From: a virus
IMG/VR virus record: IMGVR_UViG_3300038304_000019
Coordinates: 1-20,243 of that record
Strand: one strand, 5' to 3'
DNA: 20,243 nucleotides
The notes under the pieces are model-generated. The model made no database searches. It saw only the letters and a program-made list of their open reading frames with translations, and was not told where the DNA came from. The position numbers were made by a program, and so were the translations under genes. This document shows positions 6,424 to 15,213 of the stretch, piece after piece; within the stretch, counting starts at the first letter, position 1, and every line of letters begins with the position of its first letter.

Positions 6424-7554
6424 ATGGCTACAAATTACAATGACCCACTAGGTGGGACAGCTTCAACTATCGGGTCTCAGGCACGTACTGATTACTACCA
6501 CAAGAAAGCACTTATCGCTGTACGTGATAAGCAGTACTTTATGCCTTTGGCTAATGTACGTGCTATGCCTAAGCATATGGGCAAGAAGATTAAGCAAGAT
6601 GTCTACATCCCATTGCTTGATGACCGTAACGTAAATGACCAAGGTTTGAGTGCTGCAGGTGCAGTAATCGCAGACGGTAACCTATATGGCTCTAGTAAGG
6701 ATACTGGAGTTATCGGTACTAAGATCCCTACTCTTACTGAGAATGGTGGACGAGTTAACCGTGTAGGTTTCACACGTCTACAGATTGAGGGTGATATCCA
6801 CAAACGTGGTTTCTTCACTGAGTATACTCAAGAGTCTTTAGACTTTGATAGTGATGCAGAGCTTCTATCCCATATTACTGAGGAAGCTTTAGTAGGTGCT
6901 AATGAGCTTACTGAGGCAGAGCTTCAGTCGGACCTTATTACTACTGCTTCTGCAGATGGTACTGTTTACTACATCGGTGGTACAGCTAAGGATGAGGTTA
7001 CTGGTGTAGTTACTTATACTGATCTTATGAACTTGTCTATTGCATTAGATAATAACAAGACTCCTAAGCAGACTAAAGTAATTGCAGGTTCACGTATGAT
7101 TGATACTAAAACTATCAATGGTGGGCGAGTAATGTACATTGGTTCTGAGATGATTCCTGCTATCCGTGCTATGACTGATTTGCATAGTAACCCAGCATTT
7201 GTTTCAGTAGAGAAATATGCTAATGCAGGTAACATCCTAAACGGTGAGATTGGTTCAGTAGATCAGTTCCGTCTAGTAGTCGTTCCTGAGATGCAATCAT
7301 CTGTAGGTGCTGGTGCTGCTGGAGTAGATATCTACCCAATGCTTGTTGTTGGTGATGGTTCATTTACTACTATCGGTTTCCAGACTGACGGTAAGACTGT
7401 GAAGTTCACTATTAACCACAAGAAACCTGGGAAAGAGATTGCAGATCGTACTGACCCTTATGGTGAGACTGGCTTCTATTCTATCAAGTACTACTATGGC
7501 TTCATGGCTCTACGCCCTGAACGTCTTGGTATTGTTTGGACAGAAGACGCATAG
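6424..7554 (+). CDS. Major capsid protein, N4-gp56 family
   Basis: This encodes 376 residues, near the 401 of N4 gp56. The protein forms the icosahedral shell and has the HK97-type fold. Typical family features are the N-terminal segment with [20 protein letters not shown], the [20 protein letters not shown] strand, the Gly-rich loop before [20 protein letters not shown], the [15 protein letters not shown] block, and the ending [20 protein letters not shown]. Codon use differs slightly from neighbours (more CGT for Arg and GGT for Gly), as expected for the most highly expressed phage gene. The stop is TAG, followed in frame three codons later by TAA. A perfect stem-loop 17 bases after the stop may protect or end this transcript. 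Confidence 0.95.
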   Translation: MATNYNDPLGGTASTIGSQARTDYYHKKALIAVRDKQYFMPLANVRAMPKHMGKKIKQDVYIPLLDDRNVNDQGLSAAGAVIADGNLYGSSKDTGVIGTKIPTLTENGGRVNRVGFTRLQIEGDIHKRGFFTEYTQESLDFDSDAELLSHITEEALVGANELTEAELQSDLITTASADGTVYYIGGTAKDEVTGVVTYTDLMNLSIALDNNKTPKQTKVIAGSRMIDTKTINGGRVMYIGSEMIPAIRAMTDLHSNPAFVSVEKYANAGNILNGEIGSVDQFRLVVVPEMQSSVGAGAAGVDIYPMLVVGDGSFTTIGFQTDGKTVKFTINHKKPGKEIADRTDPYGETGFYSIKYYYGFMALRPERLGIVWTEDA

Positions 7555-7570
7555 GTAGAAGTGTAATAGT

Positions 7571-7602
7571 GTAGCCCTCTAGTTTGTATTGTAGAGGGCT
7601 AC
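7571..7602 (+). terminator. Perfect 11-bp stem-loop after the capsid gene
   Basis: GTAGCCCTCTA at 7571-7581 pairs perfectly with TAGAGGGCTAC at 7592-7602 across a 10-base loop. It lies in the only non-coding gap near 100 bases in the window, between capsid stop and next start. No run of T follows on either strand, so it is not a textbook intrinsic terminator. It may be a partial terminator, an RNase-processing site or a 3' stabiliser that raises capsid mRNA relative to downstream genes. Confidence 0.55.
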
Positions 7603-7629
7603 CATATGAAAACTTCTTTCATAGATAAC

Positions 7630-7647
7630 TAACTAAACACATAAGGA
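7630..7647 (+). promoter_or_regulatory. Repeated leader motif TAACTAAACACATAAGGA, copy 3
   Basis: This is the third copy of the leader element, with AAGGA six bases before the ATG at 7654. It follows the post-capsid stem-loop, so a fresh transcription or translation start here makes sense. Compared with copy 2, only one internal base (C to A) differs over 18 positions. Confidence 0.55.
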
Positions 7648-7653
7648 CACAAC

Positions 7654-8193
7654 ATGGATATTGACAATATGGATATTGAGGATGTAAAAGCAGAACTAGA
7701 AGTAGCTGGTGTTAAACTCCACCATAAGACAGGTGAAGCCAAATACCGTCAAGTGCTCTCAGAGGTCGTAGCAGGGACTTATAACAATAAGCCTGATAAT
7801 ACTCCTCCTGTAGCCGTAAGCAGCCCGACAGAGCTTACAGTAGAGCAGAAAGCTATGAAGCTATCACGTATTGTAGTATCTCCAAATGATCCACTGCAAT
7901 CTACGTATACAGGCCTAATCTTTACAGTCAGTAGCTCTATCATTAATAGAGGTAAAGCTATTAAGAAGTTTGTACCATTCAATAATGATGAAGGGTGGCA
8001 TGTACCTAATATCTTAGTTAAGCAAATTCAGAATGCTGAGATGCAGAAGTTTAAAACTATTAAAGCAGCGAACGGTGAGAAGCAACTAGTACCGTATATC
8101 ACTAAAAAATATAATGTACAAACTCTTCCTGACCTAACTCAACCAGAGCTAGATAAACTAGCAGACCAACAAAAAGCTAGAGGAGATACCTAA
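7654..8193 (+). CDS. HeH-domain virion structural protein downstream of capsid
   Basis: This encodes 179 residues. Residues 1-40 (MDIEDVKAELEVAGVKLHHK, then GEAKYRQVLSEV) form a small helix-extended-loop-helix unit of the HeH/LEM-like type, a putative nucleic-acid- or protein-binding module common in phage head genes. After a Pro/Thr-rich linker, residues 70-179 contain FTVSSSIINRGKAIKKFVPF followed by NNDEGWHVPNILVKQIQNA and a C-terminal LPDLTQPELDKLADQQKARG. I recognise this second domain as a widespread conserved phage structural protein found next to N4-gp56-type capsid genes. Its precise role is not established. The stop TAA is followed directly by the next ATG. Confidence 0.75.
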   Translation: MDIDNMDIEDVKAELEVAGVKLHHKTGEAKYRQVLSEVVAGTYNNKPDNTPPVAVSSPTELTVEQKAMKLSRIVVSPNDPLQSTYTGLIFTVSSSIINRGKAIKKFVPFNNDEGWHVPNILVKQIQNAEMQKFKTIKAANGEKQLVPYITKKYNVQTLPDLTQPELDKLADQQKARGDT

Positions 8194-9828
8194 ATGGCGA
8201 TAACTATAGCAGATCTTACAAGTAACGTAGCTACAGTAGACGGTGTAGTTACTGGTGATGGCGTATTTGATGAACTAATGGAAGCAGTCAATTCACAGCT
8301 AGAAAACCAGTACGCTTTAGGTAGAATAACTGGTGGAGATTTTGCAACTGTTTATTTAGGAGCAATGCAAAGTGCCTTACAATCTTCAGTTAGTTATACA
8401 CTTGATCAAGAAAAAACAAATGCTGATGTAGTATTAATAGGTAAACAAGGTTTAAAAATAGATGCAGATAAATTATTAGTTGATGCTCAAGAATTACTAA
8501 CAGATGCACAAAAATTAAAAGTAGATGCAGATATAGTTTTAAGTGGTAAACAAGGTGCAAAAGTTGATGCTGATAAATTACTAGTAGATGCTAATGAATT
8601 ATTAACTGATGCGCAGAAATTAAAAGTTGATAGTGATGTAGCATTAAATACTAAACAAGGGGCTTTACTTGATGCTCAAGAATTAAAAGTTGATGCAGAT
8701 GTAGTATTAGTAGGTAAACAGGGCTTAAAAGTTGATGCAGATAAATTATTAACTGATAAACAGGTAGTTAAACTAACAGCAGATGTTGCATTAGGTGTTA
8801 AACAAGGTACATTAACTGATAATCAAGCAGCAACAGAACTAAAGAAAGCTCTTGATATTGTTAATACAACTACTAATAGAAGTGCGTCACAAGCTACATC
8901 AGAAAATACAGCAATAAAACAAAGATTATTACTTGTTAATCAAACTGCGACTGAACTTAAACAAGCTTTAGACATAGTTGCTGCTACTTCACTTAAAGAT
9001 AAGCAAGCATTGACTGAAGTCAAACAAGCACTAGATATAGTAGGTGCCACTACACTCAAAGGTAAACAAGGAAGTTTAGTAGATAATCAATCTGCTACTG
9101 AACTTAAAAAAGCTTTAGATTTAATTGGAGCTACTTCACTTAAAGGATCACAGAAAGAATTAGCAGACAAACAAGCATTAACCGAAGTTAAACAGACATT
9201 AGATGTAATAGGTGCTACTGCACTCAAAACTAAACAAGGAAGTTTAATTGATAATCAAGCAGCAACTGAACTTAAAGTAGCATTAACTGAAGTTAAAAAA
9301 GCACTAGATGTAGTTGCTTCTAGTTCACTTAAAGATAAACAAGCATTAACTGAAGTTAAGAAAGCTTTAGATTTGGTTTCTAGTCAAGAAGTTCGTGATG
9401 CACAATCTGGTGCTGATATTACATTGAAAGGTAAACAAGGAGGATTAGTTGATAATCAATCAGCAACTCAAGTTAAACAAGCTTTAGATTTAATTGGTGC
9501 TACTGCACTTAAAAATGCTCAAGAAGAAAAAACAGATGCTGAAAAAGCTTTATTAGGACAGAAAGAAATTACTGAGTATGCACAAACACAAAAAAGTACT
9601 AAAGCTGCTCCTGATGCTGGTAGTATTATGGGTAAACAAGCTACCTTATATGGTGAACAATCTAAAGGGTTTAAATGGAACGCTGACCAGAAGTATTTAG
9701 ATACTCTCCTTAAAGCTTGGCAGATGAATGTTAATACTGCTGGTATCCCTAGTACAGGTGTGGATGCACTAAACGCTACAGGTACACCAAATATCAATAC
9801 AATTATCTCAGACTCTAAACCTACATAA
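8194..9828 (+). CDS. Heptad-repeat structural protein, N4 gp54-position
   Basis: This encodes 544 residues in three parts. Residues 1-75 are a conserved N-terminal module (FDELMEAVNSQLENQYALGR, then GDFATVYLGAMQSALQ). Residues about 76-445 are tandem amphipathic heptads in two families: units such as VDADKLL-VDAQELL-TDAQKLK first, then longer units like TEVKQALDxxGATxLKxKQGxLxDNQxA. The second-family units measure 7, 21 or 28 residues, always whole heptads. Residues 445-544 are a conserved end with GFKWNADQKYLDTLLKAWQM. Similar N- and C-terminal modules flank shorter middles in other N4-like phages, as far as I recall. The repeat region is A-rich, with mostly CAA and AAA codons, unlike neighbours. 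A long helical rod used in the neck or an ejection conduit would fit, but this is inference. Confidence 0.7.
   Translation: MAITIADLTSNVATVDGVVTGDGVFDELMEAVNSQLENQYALGRITGGDFATVYLGAMQSALQSSVSYTLDQEKTNADVVLIGKQGLKIDADKLLVDAQELLTDAQKLKVDADIVLSGKQGAKVDADKLLVDANELLTDAQKLKVDSDVALNTKQGALLDAQELKVDADVVLVGKQGLKVDADKLLTDKQVVKLTADVALGVKQGTLTDNQAATELKKALDIVNTTTNRSASQATSENTAIKQRLLLVNQTATELKQALDIVAATSLKDKQALTEVKQALDIVGATTLKGKQGSLVDNQSATELKKALDLIGATSLKGSQKELADKQALTEVKQTLDVIGATALKTKQGSLIDNQAATELKVALTEVKKALDVVASSSLKDKQALTEVKKALDLVSSQEVRDAQSGADITLKGKQGGLVDNQSATQVKQALDLIGATALKNAQEEKTDAEKALLGQKEITEYAQTQKSTKAAPDAGSIMGKQATLYGEQSKGFKWNADQKYLDTLLKAWQMNVNTAGIPSTGVDALNATGTPNINTIISDSKPT
8418..9540 (+). repeat. Degenerate tandem repeats coding for heptads
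   Basis: Within the structural protein gene, 21-, 84- and 105-base related units encode whole heptads. Phrases such as ACTGAAGTTAAAAAAGC and GATAATCAA-GCAGC recur with synonymous changes. The DNA copies have diverged more than the peptides, which suggests the repeat is old enough to have drifted but is maintained at protein level. The strongest cluster is 8990-9500. Confidence 0.75.
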
Positions 9829-9841
9829 GGGGTAATCTGCT

Positions 9842-12697
9842 ATGGCTTTTGTAGTAGCTTGGGTAGCAGCAGCCACAGTAGTGACGATAATAGTGGCAGT
9901 GGTAGTTATTGTCGCTGTTGTACTAGTTGTCACGGATCTGTTGGGAATGCTGGATGACCAAGTCATTGAGCTATTTGATGTACATAATCAACCTCTGTTC
10001 GCATCCGATACCATCGAACAGAGTAATCAAAATGTAGCTACTGCATTATTTAATGATATACCATTAGCTGATTACCTACTAATACACGCAGCCTACGCTC
10101 CCTCAATCTCCGTAGATTTACGTAAGTTTATTACTTATATAGATGATGATAACTACTTTAGTGGTTTCCCTGAAGTAACCTCCTTTATGAATTACGTAGA
10201 TACAGAGGAAGTGTTAGATGTATTAAATACATTAGAAGGTACCCCCTGTTCTCTACAGTCCTCCAAATTAGGGGGATTGTCTATTACAACTTGGATACGT
10301 TATTGGTTACAAGAGAATAAAGGATATGACTATACCACCAACACCTTAATTGAGCCTACGATTAGTGCTCTACCTCTAGTGGTTCAGTATACTGACTACA
10401 CGTACAATGAGGCGACAGATGACTATAGTGTATCCATATCTTTAACCGGAGAGGCTATCCTACTACCTTACGTAATACCTAGTAAACCTATAGGTAGCCA
10501 TTATACAATTGTATATATAAAAGATAATGATCCAGTAGTAGATAAACTCTTTATCTATAAGACGGGTACAGGTACATACCCAGAATTAGATAATCCTACT
10601 ATTGATGTAGATACAGATGCAGATGCATTACAAGTATTACCTGCGATACCCCTCAGAGTAAATAATGTTAATTATAATACTACCCCCTCTACTCGTACAG
10701 ATCAGATAAATGAATTATGTGGATTCCTTAATTTACAGCCTGATGGTATATTAAGTAGTATCCTAGATAATCATGATGGGGATATTAATGATTTAGATCA
10801 TATCTACCTTAACTTTGGGGTACGGATGTGGGATACTACACAAGCGGGTATGACGTATTTATTTAATGTGTTCCAGAATTTATATAGTGGGGGTATATCA
10901 ACTCAAGGGGATTATGATTCTACCTCTAGTTCGGATGATAAACCCTACAATGCGATAGCTATAATATCAGAGGATTATAGGTATGCATTTAAGTTTAGTT
11001 ATATAAATTATACTCATACCCCCTTAGCTGATATTAACTCTAATCCTAGTAGTATAGAAAATGAGGTATATTATTCTCAACCTAAATTCTTTGAGGGTAC
11101 TACGTTAGTAAAGACTTACTACGCCTCTAGTGGGCAGGCTACGTATAATCTTAAATACGCAGCAAGCAATGCTACAGAGGTTCAGGACTTTTTAGATGGT
11201 AATGGCCACCTAGCTCCTGGGGCTACTGCTAGTGAAGCAGGAGAGTGGTTACAAGTAACAGAGAGGTTTGCTTGGTCAGGTAATGTATATGATAAAGACT
11301 TTGAGCTGGTTACTGGTAGTCAGCTACAACCTTTTAAAATATACAGGGGAATGCCTAACACTTCGTTTGGATCCTACAACGCTGAGAGTTGGGGTTATGC
11401 TTATGGGGAGACAGATACCCCTGACAATATTATTAGTATGACACTCACTACCCAGCACTCAAACAGTGTGTGTGCACTAGACCAGTCTTTCGGTATCCTC
11501 GACAGTAACAGCGGTATATGGGCAGATCACGGATGTAGAGGGACATTCTCACTTAGGTTCAGTCAGCCAGGGTACAATGGAGACCTACAGGAGGTCGATA
11601 CAGCTACTGACGCTACATTTATAGGTCAACATATGACTTACTACCAGATTGTCCCTAACGGGCTTAATGCGTACACTGTACAAGCTCCTACAGGAGTATT
11701 TAATGTACGGGATACAGAGTCTAGTAAGTACAAGATGGTTAACTTCAATCTAGCTAATAGAGATGACCTAATGGTTCCTCTATTCTATTCCCAATTGCAG
11801 GGTATTTCTAAAGAAGATGTAGGCAAGTTATGGTTAACTAGTTCCCGTGTAACTGTGATGGTAGCCCACTACGAGGTTATTGAGGTAGACATCTGGTCGC
11901 TGGTATTGATGATTGTACTGATTATTATAATCGTTTATGTGACTATGGGTACTGGAGCTCCAGGATCTACAAACCCAGGGATTACGTCTGTTCTGAAAGG
12001 ATCAAACGTGCAATTAGCTACAATGACTTCTGCTGAAACCGGTGCGCCTATGTTAGTAAATTCTGCTAATGGAATTGGGGTAACAGGGGACGTATTAGTG
12101 ACTAGTAGTTTAGGGATAACCTATACAACACCATACGCTTTAGGTGTAGCTATAGGACCAACTTCAATTGCATGGGCTCCTACAGCAATTAGTTTTGCTA
12201 CTAATTTGATAATCAATCAGATGATTAATTTAGTCGTACAAGAGATAGCAGAGGAGAGTCCTTTAGTAGGATTTATAGTAGCTGTAGGCTTACACATGAA
12301 TTTTGGTATAGGTAAAGATATATCATTTGATAGTATCGACTTAGTGGATGTATTAAAATTAAGTACTATTACTATTGATTCAGTAGCTACTGTGACTACT
12401 GTAGTGGCAAGAATGGAAGCTGAAGAAGAGGCAATTAGACATGAAAAAGCTATAGCCCTAATTGCTGATACTGATTTATTAGTACAAGAAGAACTAGATA
12501 AAATAGCCGCATTGACAAATGACCGTAATACTGATACATTAGAGATGTTAGATGTAGATATACGGGGGGTCATTACCCCCATATACCCTGAGAAGTTTTA
12601 TGCTAAAGTATATGCTAATAAGCTATATGATAATGTCTTTAATATATCAGGACAAATAGATTATAAATTTAAACAAGATTTTAGTAGAATGACTTAG
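9842..12697 (+). CDS. Large membrane-anchored virion protein, N4 gp53-position
   Basis: This encodes 951 residues. Residues about 3-31 are an uninterrupted Val/Ile/Ala-rich membrane helix. A second strong hydrophobic segment at about 684-702 (IWSLVLMIVLIIIIVYVTMG) is followed by a Gly/Ala-rich, moderately hydrophobic region to about 815 that could form one or two more helices. Between them lies a soluble, Asp/Tyr/Asn-rich, beta-type domain of some 650 residues. Residues 855-900 form a charged helix (EEEAIRHEKAIALI). I do not recognise a catalytic motif. Its size, the two membrane segments and the position between structural genes suggest a virion protein that inserts into the host envelope or forms part of the neck. 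The ribosome binding site AAGGGG precedes the ATG by about ten bases. The stop TAG lies inside the AGGAG site of the next gene. Confidence 0.65.
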   Translation: MAFVVAWVAAATVVTIIVAVVVIVAVVLVVTDLLGMLDDQVIELFDVHNQPLFASDTIEQSNQNVATALFNDIPLADYLLIHAAYAPSISVDLRKFITYIDDDNYFSGFPEVTSFMNYVDTEEVLDVLNTLEGTPCSLQSSKLGGLSITTWIRYWLQENKGYDYTTNTLIEPTISALPLVVQYTDYTYNEATDDYSVSISLTGEAILLPYVIPSKPIGSHYTIVYIKDNDPVVDKLFIYKTGTGTYPELDNPTIDVDTDADALQVLPAIPLRVNNVNYNTTPSTRTDQINELCGFLNLQPDGILSSILDNHDGDINDLDHIYLNFGVRMWDTTQAGMTYLFNVFQNLYSGGISTQGDYDSTSSSDDKPYNAIAIISEDYRYAFKFSYINYTHTPLADINSNPSSIENEVYYSQPKFFEGTTLVKTYYASSGQATYNLKYAASNATEVQDFLDGNGHLAPGATASEAGEWLQVTERFAWSGNVYDKDFELVTGSQLQPFKIYRGMPNTSFGSYNAESWGYAYGETDTPDNIISMTLTTQHSNSVCALDQSFGILDSNSGIWADHGCRGTFSLRFSQPGYNGDLQEVDTATDATFIGQHMTYYQIVPNGLNAYTVQAPTGVFNVRDTESSKYKMVNFNLANRDDLMVPLFYSQLQGISKEDVGKLWLTSSRVTVMVAHYEVIEVDIWSLVLMIVLIIIIVYVTMGTGAPGSTNPGITSVLKGSNVQLATMTSAETGAPMLVNSANGIGVTGDVLVTSSLGITYTTPYALGVAIGPTSIAWAPTAISFATNLIINQMINLVVQEIAEESPLVGFIVAVGLHMNFGIGKDISFDSIDLVDVLKLSTITIDSVATVTTVVARMEAEEEAIRHEKAIALIADTDLLVQEELDKIAALTNDRNTDTLEMLDVDIRGVITPIYPEKFYAKVYANKLYDNVFNISGQIDYKFKQDFSRMT

Positions 12698-12708
12698 GAG
12701 AAATAAAT

Positions 12709-13317
12709 ATGAGTTTAGGTGATAAGAAGAGTACCGCTCAACAAATTAGGGACAAGCGCCTAAAGGCGTTCCAGCAGCTCCAGTCCAGCGACGTAATCCA
12801 ATCCACACGGGACACAGACAATCAAAAGTATGAGACAGCCCTGAATGCAATGTCCGGGTACCAACCAAAAAAGACTAAGCAACCTGTAGTTGCACCAGAA
12901 GTAGTGGAGCCCTCTGCCCAATGGACTCCGGAATACAAAGAATTTTTAACGAATCTTTATACGTTAAATAATAATAACGCAAAAGATTCAGGGTTGTTTG
13001 GGTACTCTAGGAATCAGGTTGGGGCGGCTACTGGATTGTTAGGAGCAGGTGCTAATATCTTTGGTGTATATGACCAATACCGAGCCAATAAAGAAACAGC
13101 TAGACATAACCTCGTTGCAGAAAACCAAGGGTGGCTAAATGCTATTGGGGCAATCCAGCAGGTTGATTATGACATAGCAGCTAATAAACCTATGGCAGTC
13201 GCTATGGGTGGTTGGGCAGATAGTCAAGGTATGCAGGATGTAGCAGCTAATTATGACCAACTATCTAATTATAAATTAGCTGAGCCTATGCAAGCAGCAC
13301 TAACCCGTACAATATAA
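12709..13317 (+). CDS. Internal virion (ejection) protein-like, N4 gp52-position
   Basis: This encodes 202 residues, Gln/Ala-rich. A Gly/Ala-rich hydrophobic helix at about 100-118 (GAATGLLGAGANIFGVYDQY) is followed directly by the charged helix RANKETARHNLVAENQGW. This layout resembles the small internal core proteins of podoviruses (compare T7 gp14), which leave the head at infection and insert in the outer membrane. The resemblance is of composition and layout only. AGGAG at 12696-12700 overlaps the previous TAG and lies eight bases before the ATG. It is followed by a large helical protein and the giant protein, so the three may be an ejected set analogous to T7 gp14-gp15-gp16. Confidence 0.55.
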   Translation: MSLGDKKSTAQQIRDKRLKAFQQLQSSDVIQSTRDTDNQKYETALNAMSGYQPKKTKQPVVAPEVVEPSAQWTPEYKEFLTNLYTLNNNNAKDSGLFGYSRNQVGAATGLLGAGANIFGVYDQYRANKETARHNLVAENQGWLNAIGAIQQVDYDIAANKPMAVAMGGWADSQGMQDVAANYDQLSNYKLAEPMQAALTRTI

Positions 13318-13319
13318 AG

Positions 13320-13329
13320 GAGTATACTC
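13320..13329 (+). promoter_or_regulatory. Palindrome GAGTATACTC between ribosome binding site and start
   Basis: The ten bases immediately before the ATG at 13330 are a perfect palindrome that shares its first bases with the AAGGAG ribosome binding site. It could fold into a very small hairpin or be bound by a dimeric regulator, but a chance occurrence is likely. I record it because it fills the whole spacer. Confidence 0.2.
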
Positions 13330-15213
13330 ATGGCAGTAGCTACAGCATTTAACATAAGTGACGGGCAATTCAAAGCGCAGGAGTATATCGAGCCTACAGC
13401 ACTTGATGTAGGGGATATCTTCGCACCAATAAGTGACGAATTGGCTGCTGGGAGCACACGAGACTACAGAGGTGCTTTAACTGACCATACTGACGAATTA
13501 GCCCGACAGAAGGCAATCAAAAACTACGTAGCCATAGAAGAGGAGCGTTTACTAAACGCACCGGATCGTGAGTTAGCGAGTGTTCAAGCAGCAGATAGTA
13601 TTGCTGCGTACCTTAGTCCGCAGGCTAAGGCTAATAGGGACGAGGCTCAAAAGCAACTTGAGGCGAAGAAAAGCATAGATTTATATCTAACTGGCAATAC
13701 GATATCTAACAGGAAACAGTATCTCCCAGACGAGATAGTTAGGGCTAACGTCGCTGCAGGGCAAACTGAAACAGTTACCCAAAATAAGGCAGACCTAGAT
13801 ACTCAGTTGTTTAACTTAAGCACAGAACCTAGTGCATTAGAGCAAATGACGAAAATGCAGGAAGATATCTTTAGGACCCAACTAATGCAAGGGGGTCAGA
13901 CTGCTGAACAGGGTTATAATGACATACTGATTAAAAAAGCAATAAATGAGTTCACTAGTCCATTGGCTCGCGATCTGGCCCTACGACAGGCGCAGGTAGC
14001 CCAGCAAACTGCTGAGAACAATATAAGGAAATTGGAGAATGAGGCGAAGATAATAGACACACACCTAACCGCAAGCTTACCAATTGCCCTGGACACAGCT
14101 AATAAGGTAGCTGCAGACAAGACAAAGAATGCAAGTACGATAGTGGCTAATGCTGTCACTGCACAGGCTCAGAAGGTTCGGGAGGAACAGCTGCGTTTGT
14201 CACTTGCTGAAACAACTTTAACTATAGAGGAACAGAAGGCTGCCCTCAAGGTAGTCGAGGGTTTGGGTGAGGAGATAGAAATAGATCAAGCAATAAAGGT
14301 AGCCAAGTATGTCGTCAATGAAACCCCCCACCTAACGGGCGTAATGAATGACCTTAATAATACGACTGAAGATAAATTAACTGCTATAACTAACCTGGCA
14401 CAAGGTATTATTAGTCAAGGGGTAACACCAGAGCAAACAGCTACTCAAATTAAACCATATCTGGATACCCTCACAGCGACACATAAATTCGCTACCGATA
14501 GTAAACAAAGTGTGGATACTCTTATACAAGACCTTGTAGGTGAGGGAGGGGCAGTAACCCTCGCTACCTTGAAAGATGTAAGGAAAAGCCTTACAGCCTT
14601 TCACGGGAAGCGCTTCGTATTTACTCCACTTGCTGATGATTACGCTAAGAAGGTAATGGGGGCATCTAATCTACCTACACAGTATAAACAATTAGCAATT
14701 AGCCATAACCAAAGTATTATCGCTGCGCAAGAACAAGTAGACTTAATGAAAGCGGCTAGCAGTGGTGAGTTATTTACTGCACAACAGTTTGCAGATAGTG
14801 TGGGTATCTCTGTTGAGGAGCTAAGAGATACTGTGTTCGGTGAATCTCCGTATACGGACTTTAAATCAGCTATAATTAATATAGCAGATCAGTTATATGG
14901 TACGGATCCTACTGATATTAGAAGAAGGCAGCTGTACTCTCAGGTGAACCAACGGGTAATCTTTAGTATAAGTGGGTCTAATGAAGGTGGTATAGCTGCA
15001 CTTGGTGGGGTCGATACTCTTGAAGATGGGGTGGGAGATGATGCAGCCAACTGGAATAAAGCTGAGGCAACGTCTTGGCTTAAGGCTACTTTCCCTGATG
15101 GCTTTGGTCCGAATAGCAAGTTCAACAAAAAACTTTTAATAGAGGAAATACGGGCTGCCTCAGAAAAGTTAGACCCTAAGAATTGGAAATCCTTCGTATA
15201 CGGTGAGAACTAA
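13330..15213 (+). CDS. Large helical internal virion protein-like, N4 gp51-position
   Basis: This encodes 627 residues, almost all predicted helix, rich in Ala, Gln, Glu and Thr, with no cysteine, signal peptide or strong membrane helix. Long charged helices lie at about 115-300 and 310-400. A short stretch near 460-490 (YKQLAISHNQSIIAAQEQ) continues the pattern. I recognise no enzymatic motif. By size, composition and place directly before the giant frame it parallels N4 gp51, which is found in the virion, and the general class of ejected core proteins such as T7 gp15. AAGGAG at 13317-13322 is the ribosome binding site. The ten bases before the ATG (GAGTATACTC) are a perfect palindrome. The stop TAA overlaps the next ATG (TAATG at 15211-15215). 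Confidence 0.6.
   Translation: MAVATAFNISDGQFKAQEYIEPTALDVGDIFAPISDELAAGSTRDYRGALTDHTDELARQKAIKNYVAIEEERLLNAPDRELASVQAADSIAAYLSPQAKANRDEAQKQLEAKKSIDLYLTGNTISNRKQYLPDEIVRANVAAGQTETVTQNKADLDTQLFNLSTEPSALEQMTKMQEDIFRTQLMQGGQTAEQGYNDILIKKAINEFTSPLARDLALRQAQVAQQTAENNIRKLENEAKIIDTHLTASLPIALDTANKVAADKTKNASTIVANAVTAQAQKVREEQLRLSLAETTLTIEEQKAALKVVEGLGEEIEIDQAIKVAKYVVNETPHLTGVMNDLNNTTEDKLTAITNLAQGIISQGVTPEQTATQIKPYLDTLTATHKFATDSKQSVDTLIQDLVGEGGAVTLATLKDVRKSLTAFHGKRFVFTPLADDYAKKVMGASNLPTQYKQLAISHNQSIIAAQEQVDLMKAASSGELFTAQQFADSVGISVEELRDTVFGESPYTDFKSAIINIADQLYGTDPTDIRRRQLYSQVNQRVIFSISGSNEGGIAALGGVDTLEDGVGDDAANWNKAEATSWLKATFPDGFGPNSKFNKKLLIEEIRAASEKLDPKNWKSFVYGEN

Noticed and set aside
6452-7235. Small frames overlapping the capsid gene on both strands (6452-6634 +, 6603-6818 -, 7014-7235 -)
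   Set aside because: The capsid frame is strongly conserved and these have no start signals or recognisable products.
7571-7602. The hairpin as an N4-type early vRNAP promoter
   Set aside because: N4 early promoters are short 5-7-bp stems with a three-base loop ahead of early genes. This has an 11-bp stem and a ten-base loop in the late structural block.
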